Assembly (NCBI GenBank): GCA_027422505.1
Contig: JAPQWV010000354.1
Coordinates: 496,001-560,000 of the forward strand
Source: Craterostigma plantagineum
Taxonomy: Eukaryota; Streptophyta; Magnoliopsida; Lamiales; Linderniaceae
DNA: 64,000 nucleotides
Reading direction: 5' to 3'
The position numbers and the translations under genes were made by a program. The notes under the pieces were generated by a model, which worked only from the letters and a program-made list of their open reading frames with translations, had not been told where the DNA came from and searched no databases. Positions within the stretch are counted from its first letter, which is position 1; each line of letters starts with the position of its first letter. Positions 22,961 to 33,874 of the stretch are shown here, one piece after another.

Positions 22961-24862
22961 TACGATGCTTTTGCAGGGATGAAAATTCTGCAGAGGGTTG
23001 ATTAACACATGAGAAGAAAAAAACACACGAGCGTTTCTTCGAGCAATTAAACTACAGTAATGTCTCGTTGGGTATTACAGTAAAAGCTAAGCAGCTCACA
23101 ATTCTTTTTTTTTTCTTTTATTTTTTTTTTTCCTGCTAAAACAAACGGCTCGTGGGAGAATACATACAACGGTAAAGGGGTAAAAACAGTGACAGTGCGT
23201 GTCAGAGACAGACAACAAACACTTCACGGTTTCTTTCTATCTAATGTGGGATCGATCTTGTTTGTATTTTAGAAAATCAACCTGTTCATGGGACTCTTTG
23301 GAAATTGAACTAATTTCTTTTTTCTTAGTGCTTGGTTTGGAGTGTAGCAATTTTACATAGAGTATTGGTGTGTTTGTTGTATTAGTTTATATTAAAAAAA
23401 AAAACATGGATTTACATATAATAACTTCAAATTCATGTAGACGGATTCAGGTAAACGGACATTCTCATATGTGTTCGTTCATATGTGTTTATCTGAACGA
23501 TTGTTATTAGTTGGATTTGAAATTCCAGGTCAAATAGTCCCTTTTCGAAATCTGACGTTGATTCCGTATAAGTTTTTTCGTAAATAATAATACCTATAAT
23601 AGTAATTATAATGATTAGAAAATAACAAATAATAAAATAAAATAATAATAATATAATTAAGGGGTGACCAAGAGTCGAGTTGACTCACGAGCTCGTCGCG
23701 GGCTCGCGATGAGTCGGCTCGAGCTCGAGCTGACTCGTGGGTCCTCAAAAGCTCGCAAGCTGGCTCGCAAGTTTTTTATTTTATTATTTATTTATTTTAT
23801 TGTATTTTATACTTTTTAATTTTTTTCAACAAAAAAAGTTAAAGGTCATGTTCGACGAGTTTCTCGAACGAGCTCGAGTTTCATTTTGAAATCCGTCCTA
23901 ACGTTTACCAAACAAAGATTTGGATTTGAAATTAAGATTCGAAATTCATAATTCTTAAATCATCTGATTCCGTTAACATACGCGAATCCAAATGCACTCT
24001 AGTCTCTAAGCGTATTGTATTTCTCAAGACCGAAGAAATGGTAACTCAGTCTCCAAAGGTGACCTACAGGATTGACACGTGGATTTACAAATATTATGTC
24101 TTAAGTTCGAATTCTGATAACGATTTTCACTATAGTTATTGTGTGGAGTGAAACATGCTCATCAGATTAGTCCATTTTACTAAAATAATATTTTTCTATT
24201 CTATTTTATTAAGCACGAGGGGTCAATTTGTCCGATCAATTTAACAAAAAAGTTAAAATTTAAAAAACACCCGTACATGTAATTCTTTTTTTTAGTTTAT
24301 GCTATTTTTAGCTAATTACTGTTATATCTTTAAGTTTATTTATAAACATATAATTCAAATAAAATTTGTGGTAAATACCTTAAAGAAATTATGTATTTAT
24401 ATTATTGCACATGTGAATGTGCAAAGGATTATTAATTATGAATTGCTTGACCACATTATTATTGTATGTATTCAACTTTTCAATGTGAGATGCTGATGTT
24501 CGCACGTGTTACATTGAAATTTGACCGCTCGGAGTGTGTTTTTCTATTTTGATGAAACGTCATCTATGCGGCGTTGGAGCTTCGGTATCTTTGTGATATT
24601 TAGAAGAAAAAGAATTGATAAAAAGTGGAGTGTGACAAGTCAACCAAGAGATGCCAACAAGGCCACTTAATTGCTTTGAAAATTAAGAACTCCCTATGGC
24701 AATAGATTCTTCGGAAATGGCAATAATGAATTGGCAAGTGGGTTGGTGGCCATCACTAAAATTCGAGCTTAAATGTGGAATGGGTTGACCCCGACCCGTT
24801 AAACTTGGGCGGTTCAAATCAGTAAATGTGTAAATAACCAATTCGATTAGGTTCGAGTTAAA
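22961..24862. other. Intergenic, AT-rich repeat remnants
   Basis: No gene is seen. At 23660-23770 clustered GAGCTCG/CGAGCTC words look like the end of a decayed hAT-type element. At 24780-24810 GGGTTGACCCCGACCCGTT is a similar short GC-rich remnant. The rest has no signal I can name. Confidence 0.35.
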
Positions 24863-25325
24863 CAATATATATATATATATATATAATATATATATATTGG
24901 TCTATGGGGGAGGAATGATATGGTGCTCACCTTATGTGACCACCTTATATAGGCACTTGCTGATTTGGCACCGATTCGTGCCAAATCAGCATGTCATTTC
25001 AACATCAATTGTGATGTGGCTATCAACACATTTTAGGTGTCATAGATCGATACATATGATGCTGATGTGGCATGTTCACGTGGTATATATCAAGCCACAC
25101 AACAAGTGCCACGTAAGACGTAAGCATGCCACATCAGCATCATATGTGTCGATCTATGACACCTAAAATGTGTTGATTAATGTCACATTACAATTGATGT
25201 TGAAATGGCATGCTGATTTGGCACGAATCGGTGCCAAATCAGCAGTTGCCCATATAAGGTGCTCACATAAGGTGAGCACCATATCATTCCTCATCTATGG
25301 GGATGAGAAAGCGTCTGGGCCTGAC

Positions 25326-25368
<43 letters not shown>

Positions 25369-25405
25369 TTCTCTATGGGGATGAGAAAGCGTCTGGGCCT
25401 GACGG
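24863..25405 (+). repeat. Duplicated LINE start with (TA)n tracts
   Basis: The block TTGG-TCTATGGGGATGAGAAAGCG-TCTGGGCCTGACG, preceded by a (TA)n tract, is present twice. The first copy (24897-25326) is split by the Mutator-like MITE. The second (25368-25405) runs on into the LINE. The (TA)n tracts lie at about 24866-24897 and 25327-25366. Confidence 0.75.
24901..25302. mobile_element. Mutator-like palindromic MITE with 9-bp TSD
   Basis: Element 24910-25293 (384 bp) with TSD TCTATGGGG at 24901-24909 and 25294-25302. Its arms are long inverted repeats of at least 130 bp: GAGGAATGATATGGTGCTCA at the left end pairs with the right end, and GCTGATTTGGCACCGATTCG and the GTGTCATAGATCGA segment also pair. 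Non-coding. The 9-bp duplication and long arms point to the Mutator superfamily. The transcript would fold into one long hairpin. Confidence 0.82.
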
Positions 25406-27448
25406 GTATACGGTTGCCTTCTTCAGAGCGACGTGGGGAATTGTTGGAAATGGGGTGGTGAGTGCGATCCAGGAATTTTTCGTTACGGGCAGGCTAAGGG
25501 AATCAACAGCACTCTCATTACTTCGATCCCTAAGAGATACACCTCGGCGCGCAACGGATTTCAGACCCATTTCCTTGTTGCAACGTGCTATATAAGGTGA
25601 TCTCTAAGATCCTAGTCAATCGGCTAAAGATGCACCTTGCTACTTTAGTGCATGGCTCCCAGACAGCATTTATCCTCGGACAAAGTATCAGCGATAACAT
25701 ATTGTTGGCGTAGGAGCTATGCCTCGGGTATAACTCTAAGGGCCGTCCGCCGAGGGCGATGTTCAAAATTGACTTGGCCAAGGCGTACGACAAGGTACAG
25801 TGGGACTTTTTGCTTTCTCTCTTAGACGTGATGGGTTTTCACCCAACCTACCTTGGGTGGATTCGGGCGTGTCTGATAATGACTGCCTTTTCGTTGAATC
25901 TGAATGGCCAAGTGGTGGGGTTATTTGCGGGAAAGAGAGGTCTTCGACAGGGGATCCCATCTCCCCTTATCTGTTTACGTTGGCAATGGAGGTCCTCCGT
26001 GGGCTAATCAATGTTGGCGCCACTGAGGAATCCCGGTTCTGATATCACTGGCGCTAGGAGACGCTGGACATGGTATCGTTAGCGTTTGCGGATGATCTTC
26101 TCCTCTTCAACCATGCAGACATTGTTTCGATTGGAGTGCTGAAGAAGGCGTTGGGGGATTTTGCGAGGTTGTCAGGGCTGCAACCTAACCCTGCCAAAAG
26201 TGAGATGTACCTTTCACGGCGAGCTGAAGGATTGACGGGTCAGATTCAGTCACTCATGGGCTATCGGGTGGGATAGATGCTGGTTTCCCTATTTAGGGGT
26301 GCCCATTTATTACTTCTCGGTTGACGATTGGAGATTGTGCCCCACTTTTACAGAAAGTGGATCAGCGGTTGGGGTCTTGGCTCAATCGTTCTTTATCTTA
26401 TGCTGGCCGACTGCAGTTGGTTAAGTCAGTTCTACAGGCACTTCATGCATATTGGTCGAGAATTTTCTTGTTGCCTAAAGGCGTTATCAGATCTTTGGAA
26501 ATGCGGTTTAGGAAATTCCTGTGGGGAGGGTCATCAGCCAAGGTGGCATGGGATATTCTTTGCCTTCCCGTCGCCGAAGGGGGATTGGGACTATGATCTA
26601 TCGCCGTCGACAACAAGGCTCTTTTGATGAAACATCTGTGGAGTGTACTCACGAGGACACCGGGATCGATATGGGTCGATTGGGTCTATGCGACGTGGCT
26701 GCATGCTTGATCGCTATGGGACCTACGGGTCTCGGCGAATGACGCTTGGAGTTGGAAGAAACTTCTTCAATTACGGCCCTTGATACGGTCCATGATTACT
26801 TTTCGTATTGGTGACGGTTCTACGATTTGGCTGTGGAAAATCCCTGGCTGTTGACTACGTCGCTGATTGAGAGATTCCCTAGGGGTCCTATTGGGATGGG
26901 GTTGCCTCTTGATTCACGGCTGAGTATGGTCGTCGATGCGCAGGGGTGGAACTGGCCAGGCCATGGGGCGGTTGAGTATCTTGAGATCAGTCGCCTGCTT
27001 CTATCAGTGGTACGAGGGGTGCAGGACGGAGTACTGTGGACGACCTCGCCAGATGGTTCGGCTAGGGACGCACTGCGCTACCGAAGGCCGACTGTGTGTT
27101 GGGCGGTGCTATTTGGGGGACCATTGAAGATTCCTAGGCGTGAGTTCATTTTATATCTTGGATTACAGGATCGCCTGTCGTAGGGACAAGCCGTGGATAG
27201 CTCAGATGGCTGGAACTCCAGCTTGTGTCCTCTGTGATGAGATGCACTATGGGACAGCCCAACATCTCTTCTTTGATTGTCCGTTCTCACGGCAATGTCC
27301 GGCTTCTGAGGCGACGGATTCGGTGGAGCTGGCCTTATCAAGACTGGCGTACGGGTATTGGATGGGCAGCGGCCCGTTGGCGAGGGAAGCAGTTTCTTCA
27401 TGTAGCATATAGACATATTCGTGCTTTTCTTGTCTGCCACATCTGGCG
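25373..27448 (+). pseudogene. Degenerate LINE reverse transcriptase
   Basis: Plant L1-type ORF2 fragment, plus strand, broken by at least four frameshifts and a TAG near 25713. The order of motifs is intact: GDEKASGPDGYTVAFF (25376 on), FRPISL (25560), FKIDLAKAYDKVQW (25760), RQGDPISP region (25945-25970, shifted), FADDLLLF as the catalytic Y/F-A-D-D box (26080), then a conserved tail with RLGSWLNRSLSYAGR (26350) and a Cys/His zf-RVT segment CVLCDEMHYGTAQHLFFDC (27215). No endonuclease domain is seen, so the 5' half is missing. Its product would copy LINE RNA at the target site. Confidence 0.88.
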
Positions 27449-27690
27449 GGTAGAGGTAAAAGTTTGGGCCTGCGCCCATGGGCCAGCGCATTCCGCCCGA
27501 ATTTTTTTTTGATATGGGCCTATATTTTGGCAGCCCAAAACCATATCGGATCTATCGGCCCGACCCATCAGGCCCGGCGGGTTAGTGGGCCGCGGGCCTA
27601 AAAATCCAATGGGTTTTGGGCTAAATTAGCCCGTTATAGTGGAACATAATAGCTAGAATTGAATTTCAATTTCTGAAAACCCCAAACTAG
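27449..27690. other. GGCCCA-rich sequence before the F-box fragment
   Basis: Many TGGGCC/GGCCCA words (27470-27640). They could be site II-type promoter motifs of the former F-box gene or the end of a GC-rich hAT-like repeat. I cannot decide. Confidence 0.3.
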
Positions 27691-27811
27691 CATCATCGAC
27701 GAAGTAATTGCGCTGAAGATCCTTTCGCAACTCACGCCTCGAGATATCGCTTCCATAGGCTCGGTTTGCCTACGATTGTACGAGCTGACGAATAACGAGG
27801 ATCTCTGCGAA
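27691..27811 (+). pseudogene. F-box domain exon fragment
   Basis: After a plausible acceptor (CTAG at 27687-27690) the frame reads [18 protein letters not shown], then [16 protein letters not shown], a standard F-box (leucine-rich start, Pro, then VC.R...L). It stops abruptly at the Tekay LTR end at 27815. No Met and no C-terminal half are present. F-box proteins recruit substrates to SCF ubiquitin ligases. Only about 40 residues remain, so it is not functional. Confidence 0.7.
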
Positions 27812-28662
27812 GGGTATAACGACCCTCACTTTCTAATAATAATAAATGGCGGATTTCGCAATGAAAGTCGTAGAAAATCCGTTTTACCAAAAAATTTTCT
27901 TTGCATAAAACATTATATCAAAAGTTGTTTTATAAAATTCAAAGTAGCACAAAGTTTTCAGATACGACATATTTAAAAACGCACAATAAAGCACACGATA
28001 CAATTCCACAGGTCTTCATCCATGTACAGTCCCGCCCTCAAAAGCCCGTGGAGTCACCGCCTTCAGCCCACCTCAGTTGCGACGAATCTCATCGTCGGAC
28101 TCGGTCATACCTACAATACCTAAGCGATTGCCCAGTAGGTAAAAATATGCATGCATGCATCGTGCGCTCAACACCCTTTCCAATACATCTCACAATAATT
28201 GCACGCTCGACTTTTTACTCTCATCCCGATCTAACATATCTCAACAGGGCCCTAGGTTAGACTCGACACCACGCGCGCACAACAAATTATGGGATCAGGG
28301 GATTCGTACCCTCGGGTAGCCTACACAGGTCACTCACGTTAGGTCGCTCCTTTCCGAGGTTCCGCCTGTTTCCGCGGTTGCCTACACTGGGTGTGCACGG
28401 GGTATACCAGGTTACTCACGTTAGGTTACCCAACCAGGTCGCTCCTTTCGATAATAAACAACGGGTAGACAGGTCACTCACCTTTGTCTCCCGAGTGGCG
28501 CCTAAGTACTAACCTCAACTCTATTATACAGTCCACGACCACATATCTATCACATTCTACTCCACTCGTCAACACTTTTAAAAGATCGCCATATCAATAC
28601 GGTCACCCCCCTCGCCCGATATGAAATGCATATGCCATGCAAATGAAATGCAACATCACACT

Positions 28663-29211
28663 TTGTACTGTCAAAACGGGCGGCGGGGCGGGCCGGCCCG
28701 TAACCCGCCAAAGCCCGCCAGTGGCGGGGCTGGCACGGATAAGCCCGCCTCCTGGCGGGCCTGAAAATTTAAGGCCCGCCCGCCTGCGGGCGGGTAGCAG
28801 GCCTGGCGGGCTTAGCCCGCCAATTTCATAAATAAAAATAAAATAAGAAAAAAAATAAAAAAATAAGAAAAAGTAAGAGAAAATAATAAAAAATAGGAAA
28901 AAATAATATAAAAATAGTAAAAATAAACAAAAATAAAGAATTTAAGTTGGAAAAAATATCTAATTTTTATAAACTTTTTTAATTTTAATTTATTTATGTT
29001 ATTACCAATTATAGCTAAAAAATATAAAAATCATTATAATTTATAAATCTTATATTTAAAATAAAAATATAATATTTAGTTTTCCGACGGGCTTGCCTGT
29101 GGTCCGCCGGGCCCGCCCCGCCAAAGCCCGCGGCCCGCGCGGCATGCCCGCTCAGGCCGCCCTCAGGCAGGCCTAAAAATTAGAACCCGCCCCGCCATTT
29201 TGACAGCTCTA
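28663..29211. mobile_element. GC-ended hAT MITE with 8-bp TSD
   Basis: TSD ATCACACT at 28655-28662 and 29212-29219. The ends are inverted repeats: CTGTCAAAACGGGCGGCGGG on the left, and on the right the complement of TAGAGCTGTCAAAATGGCGG. The subterminal GGGC/GCCC-rich parts (28675-28820 and 29085-29200) flank an AT-rich core. 549 bp, non-coding. Confidence 0.9.
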
Positions 29212-29532
29212 ATCACACTAAACCCCAAAAATTAATATTATAACAGCGATATTAGACCAAGTACAAATTCCGCCCAACCCAAAATTTGAAAATCTATTAA
29301 TTTACCTTTAACAACGAAAATTTGTCAAACTTACACCGGTACAAAAATATATATTAACGCCTATATTAATTTTTTAAAGGCTATTTATCATTTGACAGAT
29401 ATGGCGAATATTACCATACCAGAAATTATTTTTAGAAGCCCGAAATTCAACTTGAAATTTTATTCTACTCATTTGAAAATATAGTGTATATTATAATATA
29501 TGTTTTTAATTATATATTATATTATACGTATG

Positions 29533-29569
<37 letters not shown>

Positions 29570-30549
29570 AAAAAAATATCGAACCCAAACATCATTCTCA
29601 AGAAATCGAATAAATATATACCATTATAATTGTATTATTTACATTAAATTCGAAATTTTGAAATTCATTTTGATTATTTGAAAATTTGGTTAAAAGTCGA
29701 AAGTACTCGAATCATCTAATAATATTCCAGTGTCCAAAAGTATTCATACATTCGAAACTTTCACTTCCTCCTAGCATACATACGTATCCACTAAGAAAAA
29801 TAAACCAAACCTAGACTCAAAGATCTAAGTTCTTGCACCCCAACATATTACACGTCAACATTCAACTTATGTCACGAAATTTATTGCAAGTCTCCCCGTA
29901 CATGTACTAAGTAACACAAGTTGTCAACATCACATACTTCAAAGAACGTTTACATAGATACGTAAGCATAATATTCGCACAAATCACCAGGCTTTATTGA
30001 CGAGTTGAAGGTGAATTAATCGCCTCCAAACCAAACATCAAACAACGATTTACGTGTCGTAGTTGAAATTTTCACCTACCTCACGTCCAAAGCTTAGTTG
30101 GTTTGAGAGTTCCTAGCTTTCCTCAAGCTTTCTTTTTGCTAAGGTCCTTCCTTTCTTATTCGAACGTTCCTTGTTTTGATTGTTTTCTCATTCTCCTTTC
30201 TTATTTGTTTTAGTGATGTAAATATCTACTTCTTTTGGTTTGATAACGGGGGGAATCTATTCTTTCTTTTGTTCTTTTCATTAGTGGTGAGGAGTAGATA
30301 TGATCAAAATTTAGTTTGATGATATAACATGTAATTTTTTAAGGATTTGTAACGCGGGTTTTCCTTTTCTTTTTGTCCTTTTCCCTAGTTATAATGTGTG
30401 GATGTACTTTTATATGTTAAAGTTTTGTTTTGGTGAGATGTTGATCAAACTTTGAAAGATTCCTTTGTCCCTTTAGTTAGTCTGTAACGTGGTGATGAGT
30501 TGCTAATCCACTTTCTTTTGTTGGTATTAATATTATTATAAGTATTTAA

Positions 30550-32237
30550 TGTTGACCTTTTTGGTCCATACATATTAGAGAGTTTTGATGAACAATGTAA
30601 TTGTAATGACATTAGGTCTATAAAATAAGCAATTCGATTTGGGAAAAATAAAATGTCTAAATTCATGATAATGTTCAACCATGCATTGCCAATGAGATGA
30701 AAATTGTTAAAGTGTTGAATATTTGAATTGCGTGTGATTTTGTGATGAAGTGATGGAACTGTGTGATCGCATGTTATAGACAGTCCATGAGATAGGATAT
30801 ATCGTTCTGTGCTATATATGGAAATAATGCATGAGATATCCTACTGAGCTATATATGGAAAATATGCTGTTTATATATGGAAAGTGATATATCCGTTGAT
30901 ACCAGTTTATTCCTGGACGAAAATCATATGCACGATCCTTGCTTGCCTTGCACTGAATTAAATGCGAAATATTAAATTGATATCTTTCCTTGTGCTGATT
31001 GGATTATTATATTTAGGAAAGATTTGATTTTATTGACCTTATGGATAAGATGCCATTATATGATATGTGCTATAAACGGATGTGATCTCTGCCATGATGT
31101 GATAAATCGATTTATGTAAGCTCTGATCTGATTCTTGTGCTAAACATGGTAAATATATTGATTAAATGCTATGAGCTGTACATGGAAAACGTGTTGATGA
31201 ATTGCTATCTTGCATGCCATACTTGGAAAGTAATCTAAAGTAACTCGTTACTAGGAACTGATAGCAGGGAACACTTATGAAAAATTTCGATATGGAAAAT
31301 ATATGCGAAATGGTTGAAATTGCTTGAGTACGAAAATTGAGCTTTATATGGAATATAATCATGCTTTAGTGTGCTATATGACCGTTGTGACGATTTATTA
31401 GAAGCATGATTTATATGGTATGATTGACTTGAAAGCTACATGGAAACTATGCTTGATTTGGTGATTATTGTTTGATATGACTTTCCATGTGAAGTGCTAT
31501 TTGAAAAGGACTATATATAAGCTGCACTTGAGATTTTCGATAGACACAGAACTTGCGAATCTAAGCCTACGAGAGATTTTTGAGCAGAGAGACACTAAGA
31601 TATTCCTGAGCCATTCACTTGCGATAGCTTTCTGCCTTACTGAGCGTTAACTTGCCTATCCATCACTGAGCGAGTGATTTATCCAATATTCCATCATCCC
31701 CTGCCATATATTCTGTCTTCGGACGTGTTGTCTTCGGACGTGAGCAATACCAAGGAGGCAAGGTCGACGCTTACGCACACGTGAAGGGAAGGACAAGTCC
31801 GGGGGCCGTTCGGTAGCGAGCTGTGTCTGTCGGGATCAAGGAGATTTCGAGGAACGAAACTCGGCGTGTGGTAACCTAGTAGTGTCTAGTGTTCGACTTG
31901 TTTCGGTTGTGTATTGGGCTGACCAATCAGTTTTGTATCCAGCTACGGTGCATTATAGTGATTGGTTAAACTATTGGGAAGAAAATCCCAAGGAGAGGAG
32001 TAAACCCCAGTTGGGGATATAACCTCTATAAAAATCCTGTCTCGCATTTACTTTTCAGTTATTTCTTTATCGCTGTGAGACAGACCCGACGCACATCCGA
32101 CGTTACTAGGATATATCAGGCATACTAGTTACAAACATCAGTAGTATATCTAAGTCACCACACTAAGGTTTTGAAGAAGAAGCATAAAATTTTATTAGCC
32201 TAATTCACCCCCCCTCTTAGGCACTTTTATATCTTCA
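30550..32237 (+). repeat. 5' LTR of the Sirevirus
   Basis: 1688 bp. A TATA box (CTATAAAAAT) lies at 32025-32035, followed by the expected transcription start region. Ends CTTCA just before the primer-binding site. Confidence 0.95.
32025..32035 (+). promoter_or_regulatory. LTR TATA box
   Basis: TATAAAAAT in the 5' LTR. The 3' LTR has the same box at 41131-41139. Confidence 0.65.
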
Positions 32238-32239
32238 TT

Positions 32240-32251
32240 TGGTATCAGAGC
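32240..32251 (+). other. Primer-binding site (initiator tRNA-Met)
   Basis: TGGTATCAGAGC two bases after the LTR, complementary to the 3' end of plant initiator tRNA-Met. Confidence 0.9.
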
Positions 32252-32296
32252 AGGTTACTCAAACGACGGGCCTAACAAGCCTGAGTTAAAGATCTA

Positions 32297-33874
32297 ATGG
32301 CTTCTTCGAGTTTTGATGTTTTTGCAGAAGGACAATCCCATTCCAGGCCACCGCTCTTCGATGGAACAAACTATGCTATATGGAAAAATCGTATGAAGGA
32401 ATTCCTGCTTGCTACAGATTATGACCTGTGGGATATCATCACGACTGGACCCTACAATCCCAAGAAGGCGGATGGAACTCCAAAGAAAGGTTCCGAGTAC
32501 GATGCAACTGACAAGCGAGGAATATCCTTGAATGCCAAAGCTAAGAACATGATCGCCTGCGCACTTACTAGAGAAGAATACAATCGTGTGAGTTCATGCG
32601 AATCTGCCAAGGATATGTGGGAGATGCTTCAAGTCACACATGAGGGAACCACTCGAGTTGTACAAGAAAGAATAGCCCTCTTAACTCACCAATACGAGCT
32701 GTTCAAAATGGAGGACAACGAGACCATAAGCCATATGTACGCAAGATTCATGAGCATCATAAATCAAATGTTCTCGTTGGGAAAGAAAATACCGGACGGT
32801 GAGAAAGTACGGAAGATACTAAGATCTCTGCCAAGAGAATGGAATCCCAAAGTAACTGCCATCTACGAAGCAAAGGACTTGGACCAACTTTCCGTGTCAG
32901 AATTGATTGGATCTCTTACCACCTACGAGATGACTCAGATATCCATCAAAGAGAAACCAACGGTCCGAAGTCAACCCAACATTGCATTTAACACCGAACA
33001 AGAAAATGACTCTGAAGGTGAAGAAGAAACTGAGGAGGACCTAATGGAGCAGATCGCCATGCTGACCAGAAGATTTGAAAAGTTTCGGATGAGAAGAAAG
33101 TTCAAGGGAAACTCCAAGTTCCAGCCTAGGAACAAGGGAATATCATCATTCGGGAACAACGTGCAGAAATGCTTCAAATGCAACAAGCCAGGCCACTTCG
33201 CCTCAAACCACCCTACGGAAAATGGTGACAAAAAGGTAAAGAAGCAGAAAGCAATGGTCACTAACTGGGAAGAGGGCGAAAGCGAAGAAGAGGAAGATCT
33301 CGCCTACATGGCCAATGATGATGATCAGGTATCTTCTTCATCCACTATTAAGAAAATTCTCTTTCTGAATGAATTATATGCTAGGCAAGATGAATCTCAT
33401 GATAACGCTTCCTCAGCTTCTGAAATAGATGAAAAGGAAGAAATGTTTGAAATTATTCAAAATGCAGAAAGAAGGATTAAGTCGCTCAACTCACAAGTAA
33501 AGAGTCTGATTAGGCAACGAGATGATGTAGCTAGAGAGAAGCATCAAACAGATCTAGAAAATGAGCGTCTGAAAGCCGAGTTAGAAACTCTTAAAGAAAA
33601 AAAAGTCTTGTGTAATTGCGAAAAGCTTAGGAAGCAAGAAAATGTATCTAAAGACATGTCCGTCCTTGGAAACTTCTTAGAAGAAAACAAAAATGTTAGA
33701 CTTTTTGTAGGACAACATAATCTCAACATGATACTCGATCTTCCTAGACATGTTGGAAATACAGGAATAGGATATTCCACAACACCTAAGCATGCTGCAC
33801 CTTCACTAATATTAGAAAGCCTAAATGTTTTTCATGCGGCCGTCACGGTCATTATGCTAACCACTGTTTCTTGA
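32297..33874 (+). CDS. Sirevirus gag
   Basis: The open frame of 525 codons starts at the first ATG after the PBS. Residues about 15-130 have the UBN2/Copia-gag look (PPLFDGTNYAIWKNRMKEFL), followed by the DUF4219/gag core to about residue 215. A zinc knuckle lies near residue 292 (CFKCNKPGHFASNH), where the last Cys of the usual CX2CX4HX4C is His. After it come an acidic stretch and a coiled coil (about residues 385-450). A second knuckle (CFSCGRHGHYANHC) lies in another frame at 33826-33867, so the C-terminal end of this frame is displaced by a frameshift shortly before. Gag forms the cytoplasmic particle. Confidence 0.88.
   Translation: MASSSFDVFAEGQSHSRPPLFDGTNYAIWKNRMKEFLLATDYDLWDIITTGPYNPKKADGTPKKGSEYDATDKRGISLNAKAKNMIACALTREEYNRVSSCESAKDMWEMLQVTHEGTTRVVQERIALLTHQYELFKMEDNETISHMYARFMSIINQMFSLGKKIPDGEKVRKILRSLPREWNPKVTAIYEAKDLDQLSVSELIGSLTTYEMTQISIKEKPTVRSQPNIAFNTEQENDSEGEEETEEDLMEQIAMLTRRFEKFRMRRKFKGNSKFQPRNKGISSFGNNVQKCFKCNKPGHFASNHPTENGDKKVKKQKAMVTNWEEGESEEEEDLAYMANDDDQVSSSSTIKKILFLNELYARQDESHDNASSASEIDEKEEMFEIIQNAERRIKSLNSQVKSLIRQRDDVAREKHQTDLENERLKAELETLKEKKVLCNCEKLRKQENVSKDMSVLGNFLEENKNVRLFVGQHNLNMILDLPRHVGNTGIGYSTTPKHAAPSLILESLNVFHAAVTVIMLTTVS

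Noticed and set aside
31468..31650. 60-codon open frame repeated at 40572-40754
   Set aside because: It is repeated only because both lie at the same place in the two LTRs of the Sirevirus. No domain, and non-coding LTR context.
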